Source of the DNA: a bacterium
GTDB taxonomy: Bacteria > UBP14 > UBA6098 > 4484-93
Assembly (NCBI GenBank): GCA_021158465.1
Contig: JAGGUN010000037.1
Location: 91,156 to 155,155, forward strand
DNA: 64,000 nucleotides
Direction: 5' to 3'
Shown here: piece after piece, positions 8,111-17,584 of the stretch
How the letters are laid out: each line of letters opens with the position of its first letter
Numbering within the stretch: position 1 is the stretch's first letter
Notes under the pieces: model-generated
Told to the model about the DNA's origin: nothing
The model's database searches: none
What the model saw: the letters and a program-made list of their open reading frames with translations, nothing else
Position numbers and translations under genes: made by a program

Positions 8111-9039
8111 ATGAAGCTATCTCCCGCTTTTATTCTCAAGCCGTTCACAAGCTCCCTTCCGGAGACTGTCTGCCGGCTTTCTGGTCTTGCAAAGAGTATC
8201 CCTATAAGCCCCTTTCCTGTTTGGATAATTGGAATATCCTCGGTCGATACCACCTTACCGGGTTTGCCTTCTGTTCGTGTATCCAGGACGATGCTCTTCA
8301 GGATTATGACCCTTCTCCCCTTGAATGTCGAAAATGCGCCTGGTCTCTCGGAGAGTGCGCGAATCCTGTTGTGGATATCTTCTGCTCCTTCGCTCCATTT
8401 GATTATCCTATCACTCTTCTTTATCTTTGGAGCAGGTTTTATGTTTCTTATATCCGGCTGTGGGAAGCTTATGTAGTTCCCTTCGAATATCTTTTCGATG
8501 GTTTCTTTCATCGGCTTGATAGAGATTGCCGCGACCCTCTGCTCGAGTTCTGAGTGTGTTTCGTCTGGGTCGATAGTGATCTCGCTCTGGTAGATAATCT
8601 CTCCTGCGTCTACCTCTTTGTTTATGAAGAATATTGTAATACCGCTTCTCCGGTAGCCGTAGAGGATTGCCCATCTGAGCGGTGCAGGACCTCGGAGGTC
8701 GGGCAGAAGCGACGGATGAAGATTGATTGTCCCCTTCTCTGGGAGAGTGAAGATATCTTCTGGTAGTATCCTAAAGCCGATGACGACACCAAGATACGGC
8801 TCAACTTGCTTTATACCCTTTTTCAGCTGTTCTGAGTGTAGGTTTGTCTCTTCAAGAACGGGAATTTTGAGCCTTTTTGCAACAACCTTTGTTGGCATAG
8901 GGGAGAGTTTCCTTCCTCTTCCCTTCGGCTTGTCTGGATATGTGATGAGGAGCCTGACCGGGACGCCTGATGTAATAAGCCCCTCAAGGATTCTGGCGGA
9001 GAACTCCGATGCCCCGAAATAGACTATGCTATCGTTCAA
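8107..9039 (-). CDS. fmt: methionyl-tRNA formyltransferase
   Basis: A 310-residue enzyme that formylates initiator Met-tRNA using 10-formyltetrahydrofolate. The catalytic stretch is INLHPSLLPDLRGPAPLRWAI, split here as INLHPSLLPDLRG and PAPLRWAI. It is followed by GITIFFINKEVDAGEII. The N-terminus has the usual FGASEFSARIL. The C-terminal OB-like tRNA-binding domain (IRALSERPGAFSTF onward) is complete. It is translationally coupled to def upstream and to the DUF116 gene downstream by 4-base overlaps. Confidence 0.96.
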   Translation of the reverse strand: MNDSIVYFGASEFSARILEGLITSGVPVRLLITYPDKPKGRGRKLSPMPTKVVAKRLKIPVLEETNLHSEQLKKGIKQVEPYLGVVIGFRILPEDIFTLPEKGTINLHPSLLPDLRGPAPLRWAILYGYRRSGITIFFINKEVDAGEIIYQSEITIDPDETHSELEQRVAAISIKPMKETIEKIFEGNYISFPQPDIRNIKPAPKIKKSDRIIKWSEGAEDIHNRIRALSERPGAFSTFKGRRVIILKSIVLDTRTEGKPGKVVSTEDIPIIQTGKGLIGILFARPESRQTVSGRELVNGLRIKAGDSFM

Positions 9040-9554
9040 ACTTTGTTTCCGTATTTTCTTTTTATCTCTCTTAGTGTTTTTGTCAGAAGCTGTCGGCGGA
9101 TTCTTGATATCCTATCGATGAAGAGTATTCCGTTCAGGTGGTCTATCTCATGGCAGAAGACCCTTGCCGTCATTCCTCTTGTTTGGATTGACCGTATCTT
9201 ATTTTCACCGGGAATTTGTGCCTCGACAACTATTTCTCTCGGACGTTTAACATCCTCGAATATCCCTGGAATGGAGAGGCAACCCTCCTCGAGTGTTTCT
9301 GTTTCCTTGGATTCGCTCACAATTCTCGGGTTCACGAACGGGATTATCGTATCGAACAGCGGGTCATCCAGCTTTGAGTAGTCCACGAGGATGACCCTTA
9401 CATTTTCCCCGACCTGGGGTGCGGCAAGTCCCAGACCACCCTCATCTATCAGAACGGTCTTCATATCCTCGATGAGGTCTGCTACATCCTCGCTGGTAAT
9501 CTCCTTTGACATCCTCCGGAGAATAGGATTGCCGTAGTAGGTAAGGGTCCTCAT
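9036..9554 (-). CDS. def: peptide deformylase
   Basis: A 172-residue metalloenzyme that removes the N-formyl group from new proteins. The three family motifs are GLGLAAPQVG, EGCLSIPG and HEIDHLNG, supplying the metal ligands Cys and two His and the catalytic Glu. The residue before HEIDH is Cys in place of the usual Gln. The C-terminus has RIRRQLLTKTLREIKRKYG. It pairs with fmt in the same operon, the standard arrangement, and overlaps both neighbours by 4 bases. Confidence 0.96.
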   Translation of the reverse strand: MRTLTYYGNPILRRMSKEITSEDVADLIEDMKTVLIDEGGLGLAAPQVGENVRVILVDYSKLDDPLFDTIIPFVNPRIVSESKETETLEEGCLSIPGIFEDVKRPREIVVEAQIPGENKIRSIQTRGMTARVFCHEIDHLNGILFIDRISRIRRQLLTKTLREIKRKYGNKV

Positions 9555-9877
9555 CTCTCTGTTAGCTTTCCTGTGATATTCTCTCTTCTGACCTCGACCT
9601 TGGCATCTCCTGTCTTTATGATAAGGATGCTACCGTCTTCTTTGGTATCTGTGATAACACCGATAATTCCGCCTGATGTTATAACCCTGTCCCCTTTCTG
9701 AAGTGATTCGAGCATCTTCTGGTGTTCTTTCTGTCTCTTTGTCTGCGGCAGTATAAAGAATATGATGAAGACGACAAAGATGAGTATAATCGGCAGGAGT
9801 CCAACAATTCCACCTGTTTGTCCTGTTTCCCCCGTTCCCTGAGGTTGCTGACCGCACATCGCAATAAGATAGTTCAT
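9551..9877 (-). CDS. yajC: Sec translocase accessory subunit YajC
   Basis: A 108-residue single-pass inner-membrane protein. It has a short Gly/Gln-rich N-terminus, one helix (IVGLLPIILIFVVFIIFFILPQ) and then KRQKEHQKMLESLQKGDRVITSGGIIGVI, the family signature. YajC associates with SecDF-YidC. The secD and secF genes that usually follow are not here; the gene sits between comF and def with 4-base overlaps. Confidence 0.95.
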   Translation of the reverse strand: MNYLIAMCGQQPQGTGETGQTGGIVGLLPIILIFVVFIIFFILPQTKRQKEHQKMLESLQKGDRVITSGGIIGVITDTKEDGSILIIKTGDAKVEVRRENITGKLTER

Positions 9878-10551
9878 AGATTTTCTCCTTTGCTCTTGGG
9901 TCGTCCGATGCAGGCAACCCCAACTCTCCTGGCTCCTGCATCCTTGAGCACCCTTGTTATCTCTTTTGTAGTTGACCCCGTTGTTACCACATCATCGACT
10001 ATTATTATGTTTTTTCCGGTTATCTTGTCTGGAGCTTTCACCTTAAACGCTTCATACACATTCTTCCTTCTCTCCTTTTCGGATAGTTGTGTCTGTGAGC
10101 GTGTATTTTTTACCCTTACCACGGTTTTCTTTTCCACTGGTATTCCCAGTACCTCTGACACCCCTTCCGATATGACAAGCGACTGATTAAACCCGCGTTC
10201 CCTTTTTCTTGTGTTGTGTAAAGGGACAGGAAGTAATATATGGAATTCTCTCAGAAAATCAACCCTTGAGAGTTTTTCTCCGAGTGTTACACCCAGTTTT
10301 CTGCCGAGCCGTTTCCAGCCAGAGTATTTGAGGGTGTGTATTGCCTCCCGAACATCATCGAAGGGAGCCAGCGGTATAATAAATTCAAGCTCATCTATCT
10401 GTTCGATTTGGAGGTTGCTTCTGGCAAGTGCCTCAAGGCATCCTTTGCAGAAAAGGACATCATCCGGTTCGAGTTCTTTTCCGCAGACACTGCATCTGTT
10501 GTCGAAAAGGAAAGAAACAAGGCTGCGAAGAAGGTTATTTATTACTCTCAC
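9874..10551 (-). CDS. ComF-family phosphoribosyltransferase-like protein
   Basis: A 225-residue cytoplasmic protein. An N-terminal zinc-finger-like pair, CSVCGKEL and CKGC, is followed by a type I phosphoribosyltransferase fold with ERGFNQSLVIS and the PRPP-binding loop IIIVDDVVTTGSTTKE. ComF proteins are linked to DNA uptake during transformation in Bacillus and Haemophilus, where they act on incoming single-stranded DNA, but their exact reaction is unsettled. Prepilin genes exist elsewhere in the window (41381 onward), so natural transformation is possible but not shown. Confidence 0.92.
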   Translation of the reverse strand: MRVINNLLRSLVSFLFDNRCSVCGKELEPDDVLFCKGCLEALARSNLQIEQIDELEFIIPLAPFDDVREAIHTLKYSGWKRLGRKLGVTLGEKLSRVDFLREFHILLPVPLHNTRKRERGFNQSLVISEGVSEVLGIPVEKKTVVRVKNTRSQTQLSEKERRKNVYEAFKVKAPDKITGKNIIIVDDVVTTGSTTKEITRVLKDAGARRVGVACIGRPKSKGENL

Positions 10552-11354
10552 TTCCCTTTCCTTCTGCTATAGTATAGAAGGACAAAGTTACCTATGATGA
10601 ATAGCAATCCAAGAATTATATGGTTATTAACGATCTGGATATTTCCGATATGTCCTACTATAACATCCGGTGAATAGTATCTGATGGTATCGATTATCGA
10701 GCGGTTGACGGAGTATAGTATGAGAGTTAGCGCGAATGAGTATCCATCGAACCTCTTGTGTCTTTCGAGGAGCATAACAGCTGCGAACAGCAAGAACCCC
10801 ATAAATGATGAGATAAGCTGTGTGGCAAGGATTGGTGTTCCGAAGAACTGAGTTCCTGCTGGTGAGTTTGGGCTGAACACAAGACATAGGAATCCTTGAC
10901 AAGGCTTGCCATAGCAACAGCCGTTCAGGAAGCAGCCTATTCTTGTTATTCCGACGCCGAGCAGAAACTCTGGTGCAATTATGTCTGCTATCTTGAGAAA
11001 CGATAGCTTCTTAAGTTTTATGTAGATGAACGATGCAAGGATTGCAAGTGCTATGCCTCCCATCATAGAGAGTCCTGATATGCCGATTGTTCCGTCTGCT
11101 TGTATCGGTAGGAATGCTGTAAGTATCGTTTTATATGTCAACTCGCTGGTGTGTGAGGCGATATAGAACAGCCTTGATCCGACGATGGCGGATATGACGA
11201 TGATTACGGTGATGTTCAGGATAATATCGGATGGGAGTTTTTGTTTCTTTGCTCTCTTTGTTGCGAGTATGTATGCTGTTATGAATGCGATAGTGAGCAT
11301 AACTCCGTAGCTTCTGAGCTCGAACGGTCCGATGCGGAATAGGATAGGATGCAT
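10548..11354 (-). CDS. lgt: prolipoprotein diacylglyceryl transferase
   Basis: A 268-residue integral membrane enzyme that attaches diacylglycerol to the lipobox Cys of prolipoproteins. It begins MHPILFRIGPFELRSYGVML, typical of Lgt. It contains GSRLFY, the GISGLSMMGGI loop and the signature GVGITRIGCFLNGCCYGKPC. In the loop the His of E. coli SFHGG is Met here. The window itself encodes several lipoprotein substrates (1222, 31207 and 57491). It directly abuts uppS and overlaps comF by 4 bases. Confidence 0.95.
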   Translation of the reverse strand: MHPILFRIGPFELRSYGVMLTIAFITAYILATKRAKKQKLPSDIILNITVIIVISAIVGSRLFYIASHTSELTYKTILTAFLPIQADGTIGISGLSMMGGIALAILASFIYIKLKKLSFLKIADIIAPEFLLGVGITRIGCFLNGCCYGKPCQGFLCLVFSPNSPAGTQFFGTPILATQLISSFMGFLLFAAVMLLERHKRFDGYSFALTLILYSVNRSIIDTIRYYSPDVIVGHIGNIQIVNNHIILGLLFIIGNFVLLYYSRRKGK

Positions 11355-12110
11355 CTATTCTCCGGTAATTTGTTCTTCTGTCATACCGAAGCGCCGTTGT
11401 CTCCTTGAGTAGCTTCTTATTGCTTGCAGGAGTTCTTCTTCTGTGAAATCGGGCCAGAGTGTTGGGGTGAAGAAGAGTTCGGAATATGCTCCCTGATACA
11501 GGAGAAAATTGCTCAGTCGCATCTCTCCGCTTGTGCGGATGATAAGGTCTGGGTCAGGGATATCCTTTGTATAAAGGTATTTTTTGAACTGTTCGGTATC
11601 AATTTTTCTTATGTTTTCGGTGTTTTCGCTGGCGAGTTTCTTCGCAGCCTCGAGTATCTCTTCTCTACCGCTGTAGTTCAGTGCTAGGATGAGCGTCAGT
11701 CCGGTGTTGTTTTTGAGGCGGTTGATAGTGTACAAGAGCGCCTTTCTTTGTGCGAGTGGTAGCCCTTCGATGTTGCCGATTACTAACAATCGAACATTGT
11801 TCTTTTCCAGTTCTGCAGCCTCTTTTAGGGCGGATTCTCTCAGCAGCCTCATAAGCTCTTTCACCTCATATCTTGGGCGGCGCCAGTTCTCTTTTGAGAA
11901 GGTATAGAGTGTCAGATATTTCAATCCTATTTTTCCCGCAAATCGGACGATCCTTTTGACCGTTTTCACACCCTCTTTATGTCCCTCGGTTCTGGGGAGG
12001 TTGTGTCTTTTTGCCCAGCGCCCGTTGCCGTCCATTATGATGGCGATATGAACGGGAAGGTTTTTTATCGAACGGGCTTCTTCCGCGAGGGCATCAAGCT
12101 CTTTTTTCAT
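11355..12110 (-). CDS. uppS: undecaprenyl diphosphate synthase
   Basis: A 251-residue cis-prenyltransferase that makes the C55 lipid carrier for peptidoglycan and glycan export. The substrate motif HIAIIMDGNGRWAK with LPRTEGHKEG lies at about residues 21-45. The later LTLYTFSKENWRRP, LNYSGREEI and DLIIRTSGEMRLSNFLLYQ are all family signatures. The start overlaps the 3' end of the diguanylate cyclase gene by 17 bases. Confidence 0.96.
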   Translation of the reverse strand: MKKELDALAEEARSIKNLPVHIAIIMDGNGRWAKRHNLPRTEGHKEGVKTVKRIVRFAGKIGLKYLTLYTFSKENWRRPRYEVKELMRLLRESALKEAAELEKNNVRLLVIGNIEGLPLAQRKALLYTINRLKNNTGLTLILALNYSGREEILEAAKKLASENTENIRKIDTEQFKKYLYTKDIPDPDLIIRTSGEMRLSNFLLYQGAYSELFFTPTLWPDFTEEELLQAIRSYSRRQRRFGMTEEQITGE

Positions 12111-14154
12111 AGGTAATCACCATGTTTCTACCGGAGTTTTTGGCTCGGTATAGTGCCTCATCGGCACATTCTATTATTTTCTGCTCTTCTGTTGCATCCT
12201 CTGGGAAGCTTGCAACTCCGACCGATATCGTTACATTGATAGTCGTTATACCGTCTGGCGCAAAGAATTTTGTGCTTTCCACCTCCGTTCTTATCCCTTC
12301 GGATATCTCCTTTGCTTCTTCTTTTGAGGCTCTTGGTAAGATGACAGAGAACTCCTCACCACCGTATCTTGCGACGGTATCGATACCTTCTCGGCTGTTT
12401 TTTGCTATGATGTCTGCTACCGCTTTTAATATCTGGTCTCCTTTCGTATGTCCGAAGCGGTCGTTTATCCTCTTGAAATGGTCGATGTCTGCCATTATGA
12501 ATGAGAACTTCTCCGAGAAGCGGGAAGCCCTTTTTATCTCGGTCCTCAGTTGTTGGATGAGGTATCGATGGTTGAATAATCCCGTCAGTCCATCCGTTGT
12601 GGCAAGGTCCTCGAGTTTCTGGTATGCGGTGAGGTTTTCCAGTGCGAATGCAAACTGTTGGGCGAAAAGTTCCAGGAGCTTTGTGTCGAGGTTAGCGAGT
12701 TTATCGGCGGACCTTTCCGATATATCCATCACGCCAAGTACTCTTTCCTGTATCTTGATCGGTATAGCGAGTTCTGCCTTAACATTTGGGTCGGACCCGA
12801 TATACAGGGGGAACTTTTTTACATCCTCGATTAGCAGTGATTTTCCGGTGGAGGCAACGATACCTGTCACCCCCTCTTTTCCTATCTTTACCTTTGAGAA
12901 TTCGATTGCGTCGTCGGCATGTCCGGAGTAGGCTGTCATATTAAGCTCCTCGCCTGTTTCATCGACGAGGAAGACAGATATTGCGTACAGGTCGAATGTT
13001 CGGCGGATGATGTCCAGCCCTTTTCTGAGCATTCTCTGTGGGTTTCTTGCTGAGCTTATGAGGAGGGATAGTTCTTGTAGAGCATCTCTGGACCTTGCTT
13101 CCTGTTCCGATGATCGGCGGAGGTCATTCTGGTCCAGCAGGAATGCGATATGGTTTGCTATCGAGCGGAAGAATACCCTATCCTCCTGGGAGAATGCGTT
13201 TTCCCTTTCACTTTCTACATCGAGCACACCCCAGACCTTCCCTGCTCTTTTTATTGGGACAGCCAGCTCACTCTGAACCGAATCGAGAAGTTTTATATAG
13301 TTTCCGCGGTAGCTCTTGATGTCGTTTATGATCCGATAATGTCCTGACGATGCGACGGCACCTGCCACTCCTCCTCCCTCACCGATGGCGTATTTTACCC
13401 CACGGAATGAGGCGTCGTCCAATCCGCGTTGTGCAATGATTTGGAGAAACTCCCCCTTGGGGTCTGTCAAAAGCAGTCCGACCCAGGCGTAGTCTGTTCT
13501 CTCGTATATCATTTGCACAATGGAATCAAGGGTCCTGTTGAGGTCATATGAATCAAGGATTATCTTCGTAATATCGTACAGGAGTGAGAGTTGGGAATGC
13601 TTTCTGACGAGGTTCTGGTAGGATTCCAGATTCTGCATAGCGAGTACAGCAATCTCTGCAACGATCTCGAGCCTTTTTATAAGTTTCCCGTCCGGCAGGT
13701 TGCCGTCTTTCGGGCCATCGAGCGTGAAGAAGCCGAGAATTCCTCCTTTCTTCCCGTAGAGTGGGACGATGAGAAGGGTGTCAGGACCCCAACTACCGCC
13801 TGTTTTGGTGCGGGGTTTTAGCCTATGTATATATGGATCTTTCCGAATTTCTGGGACGCCCGTTAGAAGGTATGAGCGGCTTACCCTGAACCTCTCTATT
13901 GTATATTTTTTCAGGTGCCCTACTGGCACCGTAACCGAGGAGAGCTTCTCGAACTCCTTTTTTGACAGCCCATAGTAAGCCCTTCTTACATATTGGTTTC
14001 CGCTCTTTGTCCTGACACTTATGAGCACGGCATCAAAGCCGAATTCCCTGGCGATTATGGAGGCAAGCCGCTTCAGTAGCTCGTCGATCGACAAGTCATA
14101 GTGGAGCAGCTCGGTGATACTGTAGATCTTTTCTAGCTCTTTTTTGTCTGCCAT
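12094..14154 (-). CDS. three-GAF diguanylate cyclase
   Basis: A 686-residue cytoplasmic signalling protein with no obvious membrane helix. Three GAF-type sensor domains fill about residues 5-170, 180-345 and 355-510. Each shows the 'AVPI/IVPLY...GVLDV/GFFTLDG' ending of GAF modules. A helical linker and a GGDEF domain (about 520-686) follow, with TDGLTGLFNHRYL, the catalytic loop RYGGEEF near residue 598 and VGVASFPED. It should make cyclic di-GMP in response to ligands of the GAF domains. The inhibitory I-site RxxD is not in register: the residue at the Arg position is Glu (REGID before TVARYGGEEF). A sensor kinase was excluded, as there is no histidine kinase motif. Confidence 0.93.
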   Translation of the reverse strand: MADKKELEKIYSITELLHYDLSIDELLKRLASIIAREFGFDAVLISVRTKSGNQYVRRAYYGLSKKEFEKLSSVTVPVGHLKKYTIERFRVSRSYLLTGVPEIRKDPYIHRLKPRTKTGGSWGPDTLLIVPLYGKKGGILGFFTLDGPKDGNLPDGKLIKRLEIVAEIAVLAMQNLESYQNLVRKHSQLSLLYDITKIILDSYDLNRTLDSIVQMIYERTDYAWVGLLLTDPKGEFLQIIAQRGLDDASFRGVKYAIGEGGGVAGAVASSGHYRIINDIKSYRGNYIKLLDSVQSELAVPIKRAGKVWGVLDVESERENAFSQEDRVFFRSIANHIAFLLDQNDLRRSSEQEARSRDALQELSLLISSARNPQRMLRKGLDIIRRTFDLYAISVFLVDETGEELNMTAYSGHADDAIEFSKVKIGKEGVTGIVASTGKSLLIEDVKKFPLYIGSDPNVKAELAIPIKIQERVLGVMDISERSADKLANLDTKLLELFAQQFAFALENLTAYQKLEDLATTDGLTGLFNHRYLIQQLRTEIKRASRFSEKFSFIMADIDHFKRINDRFGHTKGDQILKAVADIIAKNSREGIDTVARYGGEEFSVILPRASKEEAKEISEGIRTEVESTKFFAPDGITTINVTISVGVASFPEDATEEQKIIECADEALYRAKNSGRNMVITYEKRA

Positions 14155-14166
14155 ATCAGTTTTCCC

Positions 14167-15312
14167 TCAGAACTCCCTTGTTATGGAGGAACCAATGATG
14201 GTCCTTAGGATCTGGTTTGTTCCCTCGTATATCTGTGTTATCTTGGCATCCCTCATCATCTTTTCGACGGGATATTCCTTCATATACCCATATCCTCCGA
14301 AGATTTGCACTGCGTCTGTTGTGACCCTCATAGCGGTATCGGATGCGAATATCTTCGCTATGGACGATATCTTTGCTATATCCTTTTCTCTTGAGTCAGC
14401 GTTTTTTGCGGCTTGGTAGACGAGTGCTCTTGCTGCTTCTATCTGAATCGCCATGTCTGCAAGCATGAACTGGACTGCCTGGAAGTTTATTATCCTTTTC
14501 CCGAACTGCTTGCGCTCCTTAGCATATTTCACAGCTTCTTCGTAGGCTCCTTGCGCTATTCCGACCGCCTGAGCTGCCACGCCTGGGCGGGATACATCGA
14601 ATGTTCTCATAGCGATGACGAAACCGAGCCCTTCTTTTCCGAGCAGGTTCTCTGCTGGGACTTGGCAGTTCTGGAAGATGAGTTCTCTTGTGGTGGAGCC
14701 GCGAATACCCATTTTATCTTCCTTCTTACCGAAATCTAATCCTTTTGTTCCCTTCTCAACAATAAGGGCGGAGATTCCTCGTGCTCCTTTTTCTGGTCTT
14801 GTAACGACGAACACGGTGTATATTTCTGCCTCTCCACCGTTGGTAATCCACTGTTTTGTCCCGTTTATGATGTAGTAGTTTCCCTCTTTTATTGCTCTTG
14901 TCTTCACGGCGGCTGCGTCGCTTCCTGCGTCTGGCTCGGTGAGTGCAAATGCGGCGAGTCGCTTCCCGGCGGCGATATCGGGAAGATACCGTCTTTTCTG
15001 CTCCTCTGACCCGAACAGAATAATCGGATATGCCCCGAGGGCACTACCTGCAAATGCAAGTGCTATCCCTCCGCATACTCGTGATAGCTCTTCTGTTACC
15101 AGTGCCATCTCGAATACTCCTCCGCCGAGTCCATCGTATTCCTCGGGGATAAACACCCTGAACATATCGGATCTTGCCAGGACCTCGACGATCTCCCAAG
15201 GGAATTCTCCTGTTCTGTCATAATGCTCGCGAACCGGCTTTATCTTCTCCTCTGCTATCTGTCGAGCCAGTTGCTTTATCATCTTCTGTTCTTCGGTCAG
15301 GTAATAGTTCAT
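14167..15312 (-). CDS. acyl-CoA dehydrogenase
   Basis: A 381-residue flavoenzyme of normal length. It carries FALTEPDAGSDAAAVKT and YIINGTKQWITNGGEAE in the middle domain, KMGIRGSTTRELIF, and the C-terminal QIFGGYGYMKEYPVEKMMRDAKI followed by IYEGTNQI with the catalytic Glu. It is closest in style to short-chain (butyryl-CoA-like) dehydrogenases. No electron-transfer flavoprotein genes are in the window. It lies between rnc and the diguanylate cyclase gene and overlaps rnc by 4 bases. It could work in fatty-acid breakdown or in a reductive direction; sequence alone does not say. Confidence 0.93.
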   Translation of the reverse strand: MNYYLTEEQKMIKQLARQIAEEKIKPVREHYDRTGEFPWEIVEVLARSDMFRVFIPEEYDGLGGGVFEMALVTEELSRVCGGIALAFAGSALGAYPIILFGSEEQKRRYLPDIAAGKRLAAFALTEPDAGSDAAAVKTRAIKEGNYYIINGTKQWITNGGEAEIYTVFVVTRPEKGARGISALIVEKGTKGLDFGKKEDKMGIRGSTTRELIFQNCQVPAENLLGKEGLGFVIAMRTFDVSRPGVAAQAVGIAQGAYEEAVKYAKERKQFGKRIINFQAVQFMLADMAIQIEAARALVYQAAKNADSREKDIAKISSIAKIFASDTAMRVTTDAVQIFGGYGYMKEYPVEKMMRDAKITQIYEGTNQILRTIIGSSITREF

Positions 15313-16070
15313 CTTTTCTCTCCCTTCGATTCTGGCAGATTAACCTTTCCAGACTTGATATTATTCAACGCATCCTTTGCAGCGCTTTGCTCCGCCAGTT
15401 TCTTACTTTCCCCCTTCCCTCTACCGAGCAATGTCCTCCCCACCCAGGCGGAGACGACAAACTCCTTGGACTGTTTATCTCCTATCTCTTTCTCCAGATT
15501 GTATGTTGGAGGGGAGAACCCCTTCGCCTGCAGATGTTCAATCAGTTCCCCCTTGTAGTTGATGAATGTATCATCTAATATGTCATCCTTTGTCTTCTTT
15601 ATATGTGTTCTCATAACGAATTCTTTTGCTTTCTTTATTCCGCCATCTATAAATATCGCTCCGACGAGAGCTTCATAGACATCGGAGAGGATGCTGTCTA
15701 TTCCTCGCTGTCCGAAGCTTTTCTCTTTGTTTCCGAGCCTTATGAACTGTTCCAGTCCAAGTGAGTGAGCCCTTTTTGTCAGCATATTCCTGGAGACCCA
15801 GACGCTCTTTTTCTTCGTGAGTTCTCCCTCGTTGCATTTGGGGAAGTTTTGGTACAGGTGTTCGCAGACGATAAGTTCGATAACTGCATCTCCAAGGAAT
15901 TCGAGCCTTTCGTAGGCAAACTCCGCTGGTAGTTTCTTGCTGTGTGTGAAGCTCTGGTGTGAGAGGGCTTTTTCCAGCAATGATAGGTCGTTGAAACGAT
16001 AGTTTATTCTCTTTTCCAGTTCGGTTGTTTTCCGCTTGCTCTTGAGAAATGCTCTGAAGGGGGATATCAT
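15309..16070 (-). CDS. rnc: ribonuclease III
   Basis: A 253-residue double-strand-specific endoribonuclease that matures rRNA. The catalytic signature ERLEFLGDA lies at residues 54-62. A second acidic patch, DVYEALVGAIFIDGG, follows, and then a C-terminal dsRNA-binding domain (from NYKGELIEHLQAKG to KKLAEQSAAKDAL). It follows fabF, the acpP-fabF-rnc order being common in bacteria, with 4-base overlaps on both sides. Confidence 0.96.
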   Translation of the reverse strand: MISPFRAFLKSKRKTTELEKRINYRFNDLSLLEKALSHQSFTHSKKLPAEFAYERLEFLGDAVIELIVCEHLYQNFPKCNEGELTKKKSVWVSRNMLTKRAHSLGLEQFIRLGNKEKSFGQRGIDSILSDVYEALVGAIFIDGGIKKAKEFVMRTHIKKTKDDILDDTFINYKGELIEHLQAKGFSPPTYNLEKEIGDKQSKEFVVSAWVGRTLLGRGKGESKKLAEQSAAKDALNNIKSGKVNLPESKGEKR

Positions 16071-17308
16071 TGCATCTTTTTGAAGACCAGTGAGATGTTA
16101 TGACCGCCAAATCCGAAGGAGTTAGAGATGGCGTAGTTGAGCTCGGCTTTTACGGCTTTGTCCGGGACGAAGTTGAGGTCGCATTTCGGGTCGGGATGCT
16201 TTATGTTGATTGTTGGTGGGATAATACCTGTTTTCAGCGACATTATCGTTGCAATAGATTCTACTGCTCCTGCGGCACCCAGTAGATGTCCCATCTCAGA
16301 CTTGTTAGCTGTGACGAAGATATCGTAAGCCCTTTTTCCGAAAACGGCTTTTATCGCATTCACCTCCGCTATATCACCTGTCGGTGTGGATGTGGCGTGG
16401 GCGTTAATCAACTGTATCTCCTCTGGTGGTATCTCTGCATCATTCAGGGCGTTCTGCATAGCGAGTGCTGCGCCGTTACCATCCTCTGGTGGTGCTGTTA
16501 TGTGATATGCATCTGCCGAGGCTCCAACTCCGACTATCTCAGCGTGAACCTTTGCACCACGGTTGAGCGCGTGTTCCATCTCCTCGAGCACAAGGACCCC
16601 TGCTCCCTCGCCCATAACGAAACCGTCTCGAGTGGCGTCAAACGGGCGTGAGGCAGTCTCCGGCTCATCGTTCCTGAAGGAGACCGCTCTGTTTGCCGAG
16701 AACCCGGCGAGGGATATGGGAACGATTGGCGCCTCCGTTCCACCTGTCAGCATAACATCTGCCATTCCAGTGCGGATGAGGAGCGTGGAATCGAGTATAG
16801 CGTGTGCTCCAGACGCGCAGGCGGAGGTAGTGGAGTAGTTTGGTCCCTTAAGCCCATATCGTATGGCAAGATATCCTGACGCCATATCTGCTATCATCAT
16901 GGTTATGAAGAACGGCGATACCCTATGTGCTCCTCTTTCGAGGAACCGTTTCTCCTGCACCTCGAAAGTACCTATTCCCCCAATTCCCGAGCCGACGATC
17001 GCGCCTGCCTTTGTGGTATCCAATTTTGAGAAGTCGATCTCTGCGTCTTCGATAGCCATCTTTGCTGCTGCCGCCGCATACTGTACGAACAAGTCGTTTC
17101 TGCTGACCTCTCTCGGAGGCATATACAGGCTCGGCTCAAACCCCTTCACCTCGCAGGCGATCTTACAGGGTATATCCTTTGCGTCAAATCTTGTTATGAT
17201 TCCACCTGCACTCTTGCCGGCAACGAGCTTCTCCCAAAAACAGGCAACATCGTTCCCCAGAGGGGTAACGACTCCCATTCCTGTGATAACAACTCTGCGC
17301 TTATGCAT
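16067..17308 (-). CDS. fabF: beta-ketoacyl-ACP synthase II
   Basis: A 413-residue condensing enzyme of fatty-acid elongation. The catalytic triad is seen as Cys in TTSACASGAHAI, His in NAHATSTPTGD and His in EMGHLLGAAGAVE. The start RRVVITGMGVVTPLGND and the C-terminus NSFGFGGHNISLVF are standard for FabF. Start and acpP stop share one base (TAATG), giving tight translational coupling. Confidence 0.96.
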   Translation of the reverse strand: MHKRRVVITGMGVVTPLGNDVACFWEKLVAGKSAGGIITRFDAKDIPCKIACEVKGFEPSLYMPPREVSRNDLFVQYAAAAAKMAIEDAEIDFSKLDTTKAGAIVGSGIGGIGTFEVQEKRFLERGAHRVSPFFITMMIADMASGYLAIRYGLKGPNYSTTSACASGAHAILDSTLLIRTGMADVMLTGGTEAPIVPISLAGFSANRAVSFRNDEPETASRPFDATRDGFVMGEGAGVLVLEEMEHALNRGAKVHAEIVGVGASADAYHITAPPEDGNGAALAMQNALNDAEIPPEEIQLINAHATSTPTGDIAEVNAIKAVFGKRAYDIFVTANKSEMGHLLGAAGAVESIATIMSLKTGIIPPTINIKHPDPKCDLNFVPDKAVKAELNYAISNSFGFGGHNISLVFKKMQ

Positions 17309-17550
17309 TATGGGGTTTTGCTCTTTTTCTTTTCGATGTATTTTATTGCGTCGCCTACTGTGCGGATATTTTCTGTGTCCTCGTCTGGTATCTCTATGTC
17401 GAACTTCTCCTCGAACGCCATCACAAGCTCCACCGTATCGAGTGAGTCGGCGCCCAGGTCGTCGATGAAGCTGGCACTGTCGACAATCTGTTTCGGATCA
17501 ACACCGAGTTTCTCAATGATTATCTGCTTTACCTCTTCCCTGATATCCAT
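17308..17550 (-). CDS. acpP: acyl carrier protein
   Basis: An 80-residue acidic carrier protein. The phosphopantetheine attachment Ser36 is in [12 protein letters not shown], and the following [14 protein letters not shown] is typical of fatty-acid ACP. A strong AAGGAGGT ribosome site lies upstream, in the 34-base gap after purC. It leads directly into fabF. Confidence 0.97.
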   Translation of the reverse strand: MDIREEVKQIIIEKLGVDPKQIVDSASFIDDLGADSLDTVELVMAFEEKFDIEIPDEDTENIRTVGDAIKYIEKKKSKTP

Positions 17551-17584
17551 TCCTTGCTACCTCCTTGCAGTTTTTGCTTGAGAG

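Noticed and set aside
12122-12931. Long open frame on the plus strand opposite the diguanylate cyclase (269 codons)
   Set aside because: It lies fully antisense to a clear GAF/GGDEF gene, has no ribosome site and encodes a Ser/Phe-rich protein typical of reverse-complement shadows.
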